64,000 nucleotides of DNA from Allobacillus salarius (GCF_007559425.1 NZ_VMHE01000005.1:43572-107571), one strand, 5' to 3'; shown: positions 26,885 through 35,601, numbered from the stretch's first letter. The notes: generated from the sequence alone by a model not told the origin. Numbers and translations are program-made.

Positions 26885-26935
26885 GGGTTGGGAGCTCTCA
26901 TAAAGTACCGCAGACCTTCCTCTAGTCTTTTCATC

Positions 26936-27760
26936 TTAAAATGTATCCGGATTCGAGCCTGTTCGCTCATCTCTATTCATTTCATCAATCCGCTTCATTT
27001 CTTCCTCACTTAATGTAAAGTCGAAAACATCGGCATTCTCAACGATTCGTTTTTCGCGTATTGATTTCGGAATTGTCACAACATCATGCTGAATATCCCA
27101 ACGAAGCATCACTTGAGCCACCGTCTTCCCGTGTGTCTCAGCAATTTCCATTAATGTCGGATCTTCAAATAAGCGACCTTTTTTCAAAGGTGACCAAGCT
27201 TCAAACTGAATGTTATTTTCCTGACAAAACTTGCGTAAATCGCTTTGTGTCAAATGTGGGTGGAATTCTACTTGATCGATCATTGGTGTAATCGTACAAT
27301 CGTTCATCAAATCCTCCAAATGATGAACATGGAAGTTACTGACTCCGATTGCACGGACTTTTCCTTCTTCATAAAGTTTTTCAAGTGCACGATACGTATC
27401 TTTGTACTTGCCGCTTACCGGCCAATGGATCAAGTATAAATCCAAATATTCTGTGTCCAATTTCTCAAGTGTTTCCTCAAAAGCTTTCAACGTGCTTTCA
27501 TATCCTTGATCGTCATTCCACACTTTCGAAGTGATGAAAATTTCCTCACGTGGGACTCCTGATTCTTTGACTGCTTGTCCGACGCCTTTTTCATTATCAT
27601 AAATCGTCGCGGTATCAATATGACGATAACCGTTTTTCAGTGCAGAAGAAACGGCATGAATGACGGTATCACCATCTTCCACTTTATAGACACCAAGCCC
27701 GAAACCTGGGATCTTTACGCCATTGCTCAATGTTACAGTATCTTGTAGATGAGTAATCAT
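26936..27760 (-). CDS. yvgN: aldo/keto reductase, YvgN-like
   Basis: A 274-residue NADPH-dependent (beta/alpha)8 reductase; B. subtilis YvgN reduces glyoxal, methylglyoxal and other aldehydes. The catalytic tetrad is visible: Asp and Tyr in HIDTATIYDNE (about residues 47-57), Lys in ITSKVW and His in LIHWP. The cofactor-site IPKSIREKRIVEN is near 230. Near-identical wording to YvgN (FITSKVWN, WSPL, QVEFHP) supports the name. AGGAGGGG precedes the ATG at 27760. It is the last gene on the minus strand downstream of desR but has its own ribosome site 97 bases after it, so co-transcription is uncertain. Confidence 0.9.
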   Translation of the reverse strand: MITHLQDTVTLSNGVKIPGFGLGVYKVEDGDTVIHAVSSALKNGYRHIDTATIYDNEKGVGQAVKESGVPREEIFITSKVWNDDQGYESTLKAFEETLEKLDTEYLDLYLIHWPVSGKYKDTYRALEKLYEEGKVRAIGVSNFHVHHLEDLMNDCTITPMIDQVEFHPHLTQSDLRKFCQENNIQFEAWSPLKKGRLFEDPTLMEIAETHGKTVAQVMLRWDIQHDVVTIPKSIREKRIVENADVFDFTLSEEEMKRIDEMNRDERTGSNPDTF

Positions 27761-27857
27761 ATGATCCCCTCCTAATAAACTTACTCTTTTATCAGTTTAA
27801 AGGATAAAGAACCTATGCACAAAGCAAAGTCTTTATGTACCGGATATAAGAAACCCA

Positions 27858-28454
27858 TTACAGCCAACCTTTATCCTTCACCTTTGATACGGCTTCAATC
27901 CGATTCGATACTTCGAGTTTATCAAAGATAACCGAAATGTAATTGCGCACCGTTCCGTTTGTTAAATAGAGTTCCTTTGAAATTTGTTTGGTACTTTTCC
28001 CTTCAGCAATCAACTGAAGGACTTCGTTTTCTCGATCTGTTAAAGGATTTTCTTCCTCATAAGCCAAATCGATTAACTCCGGCGCATAGACCTTCCGACC
28101 GTCTAATATTTTCCGAATGGAACTCGCCAGCTCTTCACTCGGACTGTCTTTCAGTAAATAACCGCTAACCTTTGCTTGACGAGCCTTTTCGAAATATCCC
28201 GCTCGCGCAAATGTCGTCAATATTATCACTTCGCACTTCTGCTCCTTCATTTCTTCAGCAGCATCCAGGCCATTTTTAATCGGCATTTCAATGTCCATGA
28301 TACAAATGTCGGGATCAAGCTCATGAACTAGTCGGACGGCCTCTTCACCGTTTCTTGCTTTCCCAACCACTTCCATATCTTCTTCAAGGTCGAGCAATGA
28401 GCCTAACGCGCCAAGTAACATTCCTTGGTCTTCCGCCAACACGATACGAATCAT
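27858..28454 (-). CDS. desR: response regulator DesR
   Basis: A 198-residue NarL/LuxR-type regulator. The receiver domain has the acidic pocket ED near residues 8-9, the phospho-acceptor Asp54 in CIMDIEMP and Lys near 104 in YLLKDSP. The C-terminal LuxR HTH is LTDRENEVLQLIAEGKSTKQISKELYL... In B. subtilis phospho-DesR activates des when DesK senses rigid membrane at low temperature. It starts one base after the desK stop, so the two are coupled. Its likely target, a dyad upstream of des, lies 2.3 kb away in the same cluster. Confidence 0.92.
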   Translation of the reverse strand: MIRIVLAEDQGMLLGALGSLLDLEEDMEVVGKARNGEEAVRLVHELDPDICIMDIEMPIKNGLDAAEEMKEQKCEVIILTTFARAGYFEKARQAKVSGYLLKDSPSEELASSIRKILDGRKVYAPELIDLAYEEENPLTDRENEVLQLIAEGKSTKQISKELYLTNGTVRNYISVIFDKLEVSNRIEAVSKVKDKGWL

Positions 28455-28455
28455 T

Positions 28456-29589
28456 TTATCCCTCCTGCTTCAACTGTTGCATGACATTCGGCACAGTGAC
28501 AATTAATGTTGTTCCATGATCGCTACTTTTAATTTCAAGCTGTCCATTCACAAATTCTAGTCGCTCCTTCATGCCATTCAGGCCATGACCGGTCGTTGAA
28601 TGCTCTTTTGACCCTATACCGATTCCATTATCTTCAATCCGTAAAACCGTTTCATGTTCTGATTCCGTTGTAGCTATTTTGCAATGGGTTGCTTGACTAT
28701 GTTTTACAATATTCGTTACCGTTTCTTTCAAACTCATACTGATGACATCTTCCACTAAAGAAGGTACATATTTTAATTTCCTGTCTCCCTGAATATCCAC
28801 CTCAATCGTAGCCACTTCCAACAGCTGCTTCACATGCTTGATCTCCTCGGAGAACTTCGAAATCCTCATGCCGGCTAACATTTCTCTCACTTCATTCAAT
28901 GCCGTTCTTGCAGTTTGGTTAATATCGTCGATTTCACCTTTTGCCTTATTGTTATCTTTATTAATGAGACGCCCTGCCAAGTCGCTTTTCAACCCAATTA
29001 ATGAAAGCTTTTGACCTAACGTATCATGCAAGTCGCGGGCAATACGCTGACGTTCCTCATAAACGAGCAACTGAGAGATTTTTTTATTCGCATCCGATAA
29101 CTGTTCCTCAAGCTTCTGTCTTTTTCTGCGGTTGTATGTATTAATAGGTAACAAAATAACGCCAAGAATGGTTAAAATCAAAAATGGCCATTGAGAAAAG
29201 AACAGCTCTTTCTGTGTAAAATAACTCAAAGCTGAAGCTAGAACAGTCAAGACTAAATGGACAACATAAAGTGATATAAAACCACCTTTATGCTTGGCAT
29301 TTCCGATGAAAAAGGCAATGAACAGTGAAAAGTACACATAACCATAAAACAAAGACATCCCTACACTGATCAGCATCATAATCGACACACAGACATACAA
29401 TAATCCGCCAATCGATAAAAATGACAGCCGATAAGCACCGAAGAAAATAACGATTAAAGCTATACCGAGCAATATTTCCCACTGTGTATTCGACCGAAAG
29501 ATAAAATAAAAGGGCAGCAAACTCATAATCACCCATACATATATACTTAAGCTAATGTTTTTCGGAAATAAATTGAACCAATTTTGCAT
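28456..29589 (-). CDS. desK: membrane-fluidity sensor histidine kinase DesK
   Basis: A 377-residue thermosensor kinase. Residues 1-155 hold five predicted membrane helices; the linker coiled coil (RKRQKLEEQLSDANKKISQLL) leads to the HisKA_3 box RIARDLHDTLGQKLSLIGLKSDLA, with phospho-His near residue 190, then an HATPase domain (DNGIGIGSKEHSTTGHGLNGMKERL). Sequence and helix count match B. subtilis DesK closely, including the transmembrane start. The ATG at 29589 is chosen over 29619 because AAAGGGA lies about eight bases upstream and it matches the DesK N-terminus. It forms an operon with desR. Confidence 0.92.
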   Translation of the reverse strand: MQNWFNLFPKNISLSIYVWVIMSLLPFYFIFRSNTQWEILLGIALIVIFFGAYRLSFLSIGGLLYVCVSIMMLISVGMSLFYGYVYFSLFIAFFIGNAKHKGGFISLYVVHLVLTVLASALSYFTQKELFFSQWPFLILTILGVILLPINTYNRRKRQKLEEQLSDANKKISQLLVYEERQRIARDLHDTLGQKLSLIGLKSDLAGRLINKDNNKAKGEIDDINQTARTALNEVREMLAGMRISKFSEEIKHVKQLLEVATIEVDIQGDRKLKYVPSLVEDVISMSLKETVTNIVKHSQATHCKIATTESEHETVLRIEDNGIGIGSKEHSTTGHGLNGMKERLEFVNGQLEIKSSDHGTTLIVTVPNVMQQLKQEG

Positions 29590-29641
29590 CAGAAAATTCC
29601 CTTTCTTCGTCTCTTTCATATAGTATCACCCATTTTTAACG

Positions 29642-29680
29642 AAAAAGAAAATCATTCACGGCATGAATGATTTTCTTTTT
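29642..29680 (-). terminator. terminator between des and desK
   Basis: A 16-bp perfect inverted repeat (AAAAAGAAAATCATTC and complement) with T-runs on both strands sits 7 bases after the des stop. It should limit read-through from des to desKR. Confidence 0.9.
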
Positions 29681-29686
29681 TTGTAT

Positions 29687-30712
29687 TTAATTTTCTGCAG
29701 ATAGCCGATCAGCTGTATGAAGTCGTTCTTTAATTTCTTTAAAGTGGACGAAGGTCTTACTTTCCTCATCATATAGTCTAAAACGAATTGACTTTAAACT
29801 AGATCCCACAGTAATCGTTGTTGCTTGTTGTAATGGTGGTGTCGATTCATGCACTTGTTCTAAATTATAATTCGGCACTTTCGGACTTAAGTGGTGAACA
29901 TGGTGATAACCGATGTTACCTGTAATCCACTGAAGAACACGTGGAAGTTTATAAAAAGAACTTCCATCGATTGCTGCTTTCACATAATCCCAATCCGCTT
30001 CATCTTCGAAATAGGAATCTTCAAATTGGTGCTGGACGTAGAACAACCAAATTCCAAGTGATCCAGCAACGAACATAATCGGTAATTGGACAATCAAGAA
30101 ACTCGACCAGCCAATTGCCCATATTAATAAAGCAGTTATCCCAATAATTGAAACGTTAGTTAAATACGTATTTCGACGTTCTTTCTTCTTTGCATCTTTT
30201 CGATTTAATCGATTCGTTACTAAAAACAAATATAGCGGTCCTAAGACGAACATAATAAATGGGTTTCTATATAATCGATATTGAAGTCTCTCTAACTTTG
30301 ATGCCTTTTTATATTCTTCAACAGTCATAATCCAAACGTCACCTGTACCACGTTTATCTAAGTTACTGCTCGTAGCGTGATGGATGGAATGCTCTCTTTT
30401 CCACTTTTCGTAAGGGAACATCGTTAGAATTCCGGTCACCGTTCCAACAAAATGATTTAACTTGCGGTTTTTGAAAAACGATCCGTGACAGCAATCATGA
30501 AAAATAATGAACACTCTTACCACAAATCCACCAGCTAAAATGGATAGGACGATGGATAAAATCAAAGAAACTGAAATTGCTTCATAAGCTAAATACCAAA
30601 GTAAGAATAAAGGTGGCAATGTATTGACCAGTTGCCATACACTCGCCTTTGTGTCAGGGCTTTCAAACGGTTTAATATGATTTTTAAGTTGAGCTAATTT
30701 TTTATTTGCCAT
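29687..30712 (-). CDS. des: acyl-lipid fatty acid desaturase Des
   Basis: A 341-residue membrane desaturase that inserts double bonds in phospholipid acyl chains at low temperature. All three di-iron His boxes are present: HDCCH near residue 72, HSIHH near 108 and HHVHH near 271. Four to six predicted helices lie between. It matches B. subtilis Des (delta-5) in size and boxes. The ATG at 30712 is used since GGAGG lies five bases upstream; a longer TTG start would include that site. It is followed by desK and desR, the sensor pair that controls it. Confidence 0.92.
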   Translation of the reverse strand: MANKKLAQLKNHIKPFESPDTKASVWQLVNTLPPLFLLWYLAYEAISVSLILSIVLSILAGGFVVRVFIIFHDCCHGSFFKNRKLNHFVGTVTGILTMFPYEKWKREHSIHHATSSNLDKRGTGDVWIMTVEEYKKASKLERLQYRLYRNPFIMFVLGPLYLFLVTNRLNRKDAKKKERRNTYLTNVSIIGITALLIWAIGWSSFLIVQLPIMFVAGSLGIWLFYVQHQFEDSYFEDEADWDYVKAAIDGSSFYKLPRVLQWITGNIGYHHVHHLSPKVPNYNLEQVHESTPPLQQATTITVGSSLKSIRFRLYDEESKTFVHFKEIKERLHTADRLSAEN

Positions 30713-30794
30713 AACTGCCTCCAAAGAAAAGTTTTCAGTTCATTCATCGTATAAAAAAACTGTTCTTTGGACTAGTCATGAACGTCAGGAATTT

Positions 30795-30814
30795 CATATG
30801 ACAAATGTCATATG
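30795..30814 (-). promoter_or_regulatory. candidate DesR operator upstream of des
   Basis: A perfect 9-bp inverted repeat, CATATGACA-AA-TGTCATATG, lies 83 bases before the des ATG. A degenerate second copy (TCATGAACGTCAGG) is 20 bases closer to the gene, and TATACG further down can act as the -10 box, with no good -35. This fits an activator-dependent promoter with two tandem sites, as known for DesR. Confidence 0.7.
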
Positions 30815-30907
30815 TTTTGTTGGAATGTACGATTGCTAACATGATTTATAAGCAGGTTAAAAGTTTGTAAGCGTCAAATAATCCCCACCTGTAATCAGAT
30901 AGGGACT

Positions 30908-31205
30908 TCATTTATGATTTTTTTTAGATTTATTTGGAACGCAACTTGCCTCAGGGAGTGTAGTCGACCAAGGCAGGTGTAGAGCTAATTGGTCTTGATT
31001 CGACGGATCTATATTGGGGAGCACCTCGAATAGATAGCTGAGGTAATTAAATAGATTCAACCCGTTTTCCTTGGCTGTTCCACATCACTATATATGATTG
31101 CACTTGATTCAGCGCCTTTTTTTGTATTACTAAACAACCAGTTCTTCCTTCCAAAGACAAAAGGCTTGATGGATTGTTCAACGCGGTGATTATCAATTCC
31201 CAGAC
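30908..31205 (-). pseudogene. IS66-family transposase, C-terminal relic
   Basis: The minus strand encodes DNHRVEQSIKPFVFGRKNWLFSNTKKGAESSAIIYSDVEQ, the conserved IS66 TnpC end, then a one-base shift and LNLFNYLSYLFEVLPNIDP...LPWSTTLPE. It is cut off at 31205 where another IS relic begins. Only about 95 codons remain. The upstream part is lost, so the next relic probably inserted into it. Confidence 0.78.
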
Positions 31206-32232
31206 AGTTACGGTCGTCAATTGGACACGAAATACGGGCGTATCGAAAATCTACAGGTGCCGCCCGATCGAGAAAATGCATTTCAGACTGAAGTATTCCA
31301 ACCCTATCAGCGTTATGAACGGTGGCTGGGAGAAACTAATCATCACGATGTATCATAAAGGCATGAGTACGCGCAAATTGGAAATTTCCTCGAGCGCATT
31401 CTCGGTCATGCTTACGCCCCAGGCACCATCAGTAACATCACCGATGTGTTGATGGAGGATATCCGTTCCTGGCAAGAGCGTCCTCTTCAGAAAAGATATG
31501 CCGTGCTTTATCTCGACGGCATCTATTTGAAATTGCGCCGGGATGATGTAGCCAACGAAGTCGTATACGTCGTCATTGGTGTCACGGAAGACGGCTATCG
31601 TGAGATTTTCGGCTTCTATGTCGGTGGCCAGGAAAGTTCCCTCGGCTGGGAGGAAGTTCTCTCCGATATCTACCGTCATGGCTGTGAAGAAGTGCTTCTA
31701 GGTATTTTCGACGGTCTTCCAGGCCTGGAAGAAGCGATGAAAGCTATCTATCCAAAAGCTGATGTACAACGTTGTGTCGTTCACAAAGTACGGAACACGC
31801 TGAACAAAGTTCGACAGAAGGATCGTTCAGCGATCAGCGAAGACGTGAAAGCTATCTATCAGTCCAAAAGTAGTGAAGAAGCTGAAAAACAGCTTGGTGC
31901 CTTCTGTGAAAACTGGCAGAAGAAATATCCGAAGATCACCAAGTCCTGGAGAGAGGACTTCAACGTCCTGACCACGTTCCTGAACTACCCTTCCTCTATC
32001 CGTCTGATAATTTCTACGACAAACATCATTGAAAGCACAAATAAGGAATTCAAAAACCGTCTGAAAACACTCCGAAAAAGCCGTGGAAAAGGTGATTTAT
32101 ATGGTTTCAGATGCATGCAACACTAAATGGTCCACACGCAAACTCAGTGAGTTCAAAGAAGCAGGTCCTGAACTGTGCGACATGTTTGAGGAACGCTATG
32201 GATCTCAGACCGAAAGCGAGGAGGGGAAATAA
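31206..32232 (+). pseudogene. decayed IS256-family transposase
   Basis: Reading frames joined by eye give RQLDTKYGRIENLQVP, QRYERWLGE, IITMYHKGMSTR, GNFLERILGHAYAPGTISNITD, then a long intact block (residues LMEDIRSWQERPLQKRYAVLYLDGIYLKL... to TTNIIESTNKEFKNRLKTLRKSR) and after another shift KWSTRKLSEFKEAGPELCDMFEERYGS and a stop at 32232. At least four single-base shifts are present; all catalytic acids survive in the middle block. The right end near 32280 has the IS256-like word AAGTTTGTGTAAAAAAGTAGG on the minus strand. Confidence 0.85.
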
Positions 32233-32429
32233 CTCTCCTCCGTTTCACCCTACTTTTTTACACAAACTTATTGACGGTACCTAATGGTCTATTAATACTA
32301 CTATGTTTATTCAAAAATACAAGCTCAACAGCTAACAGACAGTCTATCTTCATAGAAAAAGAGGAAATTTAATGTAAAAAAGGATTTTATGACCTAAACA
32401 TAGAATGAAATACTTGGGAGGTTATAAAA

Positions 32430-32855
32430 ATGAAGCCTAACGTTTCTATACTATTTCTATTGATATTTTGTATTTTTACAGGATGCGTCGAACATGAACC
32501 TAAAAAGGAATTTGCATTTAAAAATGAGTCAGAGAATTGGGTGGCATCAATTTCCGGCACATATTCACGGGGAAGTTCTGACATTTTTGAAAAATCTTCA
32601 GCTATTTTCACCTATAAAGGGAAAGAAAATATTAAATCAATTTATATTACAACTTATACGAGTGAAAATAGTTTTGAGAGTGGAACAGAAGTGAATGAAG
32701 TAACTAATGGTAATTCAATAGAGACTTCATTTGATAATTTCGGTTTTTGGGAAGCACATGAAGAAGGAAAAGATATTATCATAGAATTTGAATGGCGAGA
32801 AGGAGACAGCAATACGAAAAAGAAAGAAAAGTTGATCTTAGAAAAAAAGGAATAA
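32430..32855 (+). CDS. small lipoprotein of unknown function
   Basis: A 141-residue protein with a lipoprotein signal ending FTGC (Cys about residue 19). The mature part is all-beta in character with many Ser, Glu and Lys (NWVASISGTYSRGSSDIFEKSS; FWEAHEEGKDIIIEFEW). No domain was recognised. A strong GGGAGG precedes the ATG. It stands between IS relics and a second exported gene; the upstream 200 bases hold no gene. Membership of the exported-protein group common in this window is likely. Confidence 0.65.
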   Translation: MKPNVSILFLLIFCIFTGCVEHEPKKEFAFKNESENWVASISGTYSRGSSDIFEKSSAIFTYKGKENIKSIYITTYTSENSFESGTEVNEVTNGNSIETSFDNFGFWEAHEEGKDIIIEFEWREGDSNTKKKEKLILEKKE

Positions 32856-33014
32856 TTTGTTTTTTTAAATTATATTGATTAAATATATTTATATTGAACA
32901 TAATTCATTTTAACTAATTCTGTTTTTTTGTACAAAATAGTAGTTAAGGGGGGAAGGTTAAGTGCAATTTACTCTATTTAGTTTTCATATTTCATTATAC
33001 TGGAGGAATAATTA

Positions 33015-33263
33015 ATGAAAAAATTAGCTGCAATTTTGTTAATGACTTCCATGATCTTCATAATTCCAACTATATCACAAGCGGGTTCCGCATTTTACAC
33101 TGTCTATGATTCTACTGGTACTATCAATACCGTAGCCTGGTTTAATCATAAGGATGGTTACAATCATGATTGTGGGGGAGTATATACCAATAGAATGACT
33201 TTAAAGAGAGGAACAGTCACCAGTTCTAGCATCTATTTGACGTTTAATTGCTTTTCTTCTTAG
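33015..33263 (+). CDS. small secreted protein with two cysteines
   Basis: An 82-residue preprotein. The signal peptide (MKKLAAILLMTSMIFIIPTISQA) is cleaved after SQA, about residue 23, leaving about 59 residues with two cysteines (HDCGG and FNCFSS) that could form one disulfide. The mature part is short and aromatic (YTVYDSTGTINTVAWF). A TGGAGG site lies eight bases upstream of the ATG. Function unknown; a bacteriocin-like or secreted effector role is possible but no family matched. It overlaps the tail of a minus-strand broken gene by 20 bases. Confidence 0.65.
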   Translation: MKKLAAILLMTSMIFIIPTISQAGSAFYTVYDSTGTINTVAWFNHKDGYNHDCGGVYTNRMTLKRGTVTSSSIYLTFNCFSS

Positions 33264-33552
33264 TAAAAAATCGGTAAGCAAAAATGAGTAGTAATAGATA
33301 TGCAGTGAACTCGAAAGCAAGGTGAGGAAGGGGCGATAGGTAGACGAATTCCATTATATACTCGAATGGAACATTTTCAACGAGACGAAATTTAAACAGA
33401 TCAAAAAGTACAATGTATAATTTGCTACACAACAACAGTAAAAAGACGAGCGGTAGAATGATACTCGTTCAGATCCGTTTATACCCTGTGAAAGAAATAA
33501 CCGTCCCGATCGTCAAAAGAATAACAAAAATCATTTCAGCAATATGATCCAA
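33244..33552 (-). pseudogene. small membrane protein with an in-frame TGA
   Basis: A 103-codon frame from TTG at 33552 (GGGAGGG seven bases upstream) to TAG at 33244, interrupted only by TGA at 33469-33471. The first part is a helix (EMIFVILLTIGTVISF), the second has two helices (TSIILPLVFLLLLCSKLYIVLF; HLAFEFTAYLLLLIFAYRF). Apart from the stop the gene looks intact, so it is a fresh nonsense mutation. Family unknown. Confidence 0.6.
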
Positions 33553-33626
33553 TTCAGTTCCCTCCCATCTCTTCGCAGTACTTGCAAATAATAAACCTTC
33601 GGCGTGAATTCAATTAATATCTAATA

Positions 33627-33874
33627 CTAAGGCTCGCTAATAGCCCATGCTAAAAATAACAGCATAGAAAAAACCAGCGGCAAGCAATTTAACGTAACAC
33701 CAATTATGATATAAGGAAGTTTTTTAGATAAAATAGCAAAAATCATACCAGCAACAGAAAGTGTAGCTAAAATACATACAGCTAAAAGTGTATTCGCATT
33801 AGGTCCACGGGTGATATAAAAAAAGCCACACTACCTAAAAACATTAATATTGAGGTTAATCCAAATTTGTTCAT
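33627..33874 (-). pseudogene. small membrane protein frameshifted in a poly-T tract
   Basis: The frame opens MNKFGLTSILMFLGSV at ATG 33874 behind AAAGGGTG, then shifts at the seven-A run 33818-33824 (plus strand) and continues FFYITRGPNANTLLAVCILATLS...LLFLAWAISEP to a stop at 33627. Adding one T to the run restores about 82 codons with three helices. It is next to another broken small membrane gene. Confidence 0.6.
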
Positions 33875-34070
33875 ACGAGACACCCTTTTTATATTTTCTG
33901 TTTTACCGTTCAGAAAAGAAAAGCGTTACCAATAAAGAAAAGCTGGTTTGTTAAGAATATGCTTATTAAAATTAAATAATAATAGTTTTAGCGTATCACA
34001 TAATTCTCCTGCTTGGAATAATTTACCTAAAACTAATTGATCTATTATTTTATAATCTTAATTATTGAAT

Positions 34071-34104
34071 AAAAAAGTACGACTCATTTTAAGAATCGCA
34101 CTTC
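34071..34104 (-). terminator. terminator of the nucleosidase gene
   Basis: AAGTGCGATTC pairs with GAGTCGTACTT (two G-U pairs), followed by T6 on the minus strand, 67 bases after the stop. Confidence 0.75.
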
Positions 34105-34170
34105 ATGTTTTTTTAATTAGATTGTAACCTATATTTGAAAGCTCCGTATGACCAATGACGGAACGATACA

Positions 34171-35076
34171 CTACTTAGCCAGATACGTTGCTATATATTC
34201 TTTTACGACTTCATATACGTACTCTTGATTCGCTGTTGCTGTGTCTGGATTGTATTCACCATCGTTCGTTTTATTATTGGATAAAATTCGCACACCTAAA
34301 AATGGGACTTCATACGCTTTGGCAATTTGTGCTGCAGAAGCAGTTTCCATTTCTTCTACAGAAGTACCAAATGTTTCGTGGAACCATTTAATTCGATCCA
34401 CTTCATTATTCCATACGTCCGCAGAACCGATTGTTCCTTCAACAACTTTCCCCTTTGTATGTTTATCCTTCACTGCATTCGCAGCTGCTAGTAAATCTTC
34501 ATCTGCTTCATAGTAACGAATGTTCTCAGCATCTGGATCTTCACCTGCACTTCCTTCAGATGCCATTAAATCCATAGGGATCCATTCTGTTGGTTCAATT
34601 CCTTCATTATCTTCTCTATTTCTTGTTTTAAGCGCGCCAATATTTACCGTTCTTTTTCCTAGCACAATATCAAACACATTTAAACTTGGATCATGCCCAC
34701 CGGAAGTTCCTTGACTAATAATTGCAACCGGATTATACCGCTCGATTGCCACCGCAGTAGCCGCTGCTGCATTTTCCATTCCTTTGCTCGTTTTAACAAC
34801 GATGACAGGATAATCATCTACTGTGCCAATATAAAAATCATAAATACCAGATGCTTCTTTCTCAACATTCTCTAATCGATCCGCAAATGCTTCTGCCTCT
34901 ATCGGCATCGGCCCTTCAATTAAAATAGGTCTTTGTTCATTATCAGATGTCGTTTCTTCTGAATTTGCGGTCGAATTACAAGCCGCCATAACAGTTGCTA
35001 AAACTAGGGAGATAGCCACCAATAAAGCATATTTCCAGCGACTTTCACTTTGTTTCTGTGCCTTTAAACGATTCAT
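34171..35076 (-). CDS. exported purine-nucleosidase/phosphorylase-like lipoprotein (PNP_UDP family)
   Basis: A 301-residue protein of the MTA/SAH nucleosidase and purine nucleoside phosphorylase fold, unusual in having a lipoprotein signal with Cys in TVMAACNS (about residue 33). Family marks are VKTSKGMENAAAATAV, ISQGTSGGHDPSLNVFDIVLGKR, GTIGSADVWN, VEEMETASAAQIA (substrate Glu-Met-Glu) and FLGVRILSNN. It would sit outside the membrane and cleave purine nucleosides for salvage. The ATG at 35076 is chosen for GGAGG seven bases upstream. A guanine-type riboswitch controls it. Confidence 0.85.
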   Translation of the reverse strand: MNRLKAQKQSESRWKYALLVAISLVLATVMAACNSTANSEETTSDNEQRPILIEGPMPIEAEAFADRLENVEKEASGIYDFYIGTVDDYPVIVVKTSKGMENAAAATAVAIERYNPVAIISQGTSGGHDPSLNVFDIVLGKRTVNIGALKTRNREDNEGIEPTEWIPMDLMASEGSAGEDPDAENIRYYEADEDLLAAANAVKDKHTKGKVVEGTIGSADVWNNEVDRIKWFHETFGTSVEEMETASAAQIAKAYEVPFLGVRILSNNKTNDGEYNPDTATANQEYVYEVVKEYIATYLAK

Positions 35077-35126
35077 TTTTGTTTCCTCCTTCATGTTTGT
35101 TCGTTGATAAACAAGTCTTCTGGTTC

Positions 35127-35320
35127 GAAACAAAAAGGCCTGGAATAAAGTAGATGAATTCTACCTTCCAGACCTAAAGTTAAAGTATATAAGTTAACAT
35201 CAAAAAACACTGAACGGACTTAAAACCGAACATTACACACTTCAACTCGTAGTCCGGTTCTTTTCATGGGAACCAGGTAGAGACACTCAGACCATATTAC
35301 CGAGTATATACGAGTAATAT
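35127..35320 (-). promoter_or_regulatory. guanine-class purine riboswitch with terminator
   Basis: The aptamer (35245-35315) reads ACTCGTATATACTCGGTAAT then ATGGTCTGAGTGTCTCTACC and ends CCGGACTACGAGT. Its P1 ends ACTCGT/ACGAGT pair, the TATGG and TCTCTACC core is conserved, and the specificity base in GAC is C, so guanine or hypoxanthine is the ligand. A terminator (GGTCTGGAA.../...TTCCAGGCC then T5, 35133-35175) follows, so ligand turns expression off. Confidence 0.92.
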
Positions 35321-35467
35321 TTATTTGTTATCAACTTGGTTGTAATATACCAAATAAAACAGTGTGAATCAACAGTATTTTTTAATAATAATATATGAAT
35401 TATTTTTTATTAAACGTACTTTTTATATAAAAAACGCTTTCTTTTCCTATTAAAAAAGGGTTTATAT

Positions 35468-35510
35468 TATACGAACATTATTAATTGATATTATAAAATA
35501 GTTCGTTTTC
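35468..35510 (-). promoter_or_regulatory. candidate PurR box pair and promoter for the riboswitch transcript
   Basis: CGAAC (35472-35476) and GTTCG (35501-35505) are inverted with 24 bases between, near the 22-23 of PurR boxes in B. subtilis, with A/T flanks as in the box consensus. TATAAT on the minus strand overlaps one box (GTTCGTATAATATAA). A third GTTCG is at about 35561. Suggests dual purine control. Confidence 0.45.
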
Positions 35511-35601
35511 AATGACCCCTATTAAGAATCAGCTTTGTTAATTTTTTTGAAACGATTTATATAACAGTTCGTTTGTATGATAAAAACTGAATGCCAAATA
35601 A

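Noticed and set aside
32395..32415. TATGACCTAAACATA upstream of the 32430 lipoprotein gene as a PlcR box.
   Set aside because: It has seven instead of eight bases between TATG and CATA and lacks the inner A and T; a single near match is expected by chance in AT-rich DNA.
33015..33263. Lactococcin 972-type bacteriocin.
   Set aside because: The mature part lacks the Gly-Trp-rich pattern and C-terminal end of this family, and no lactococcin-type ABC/immunity genes are adjacent.
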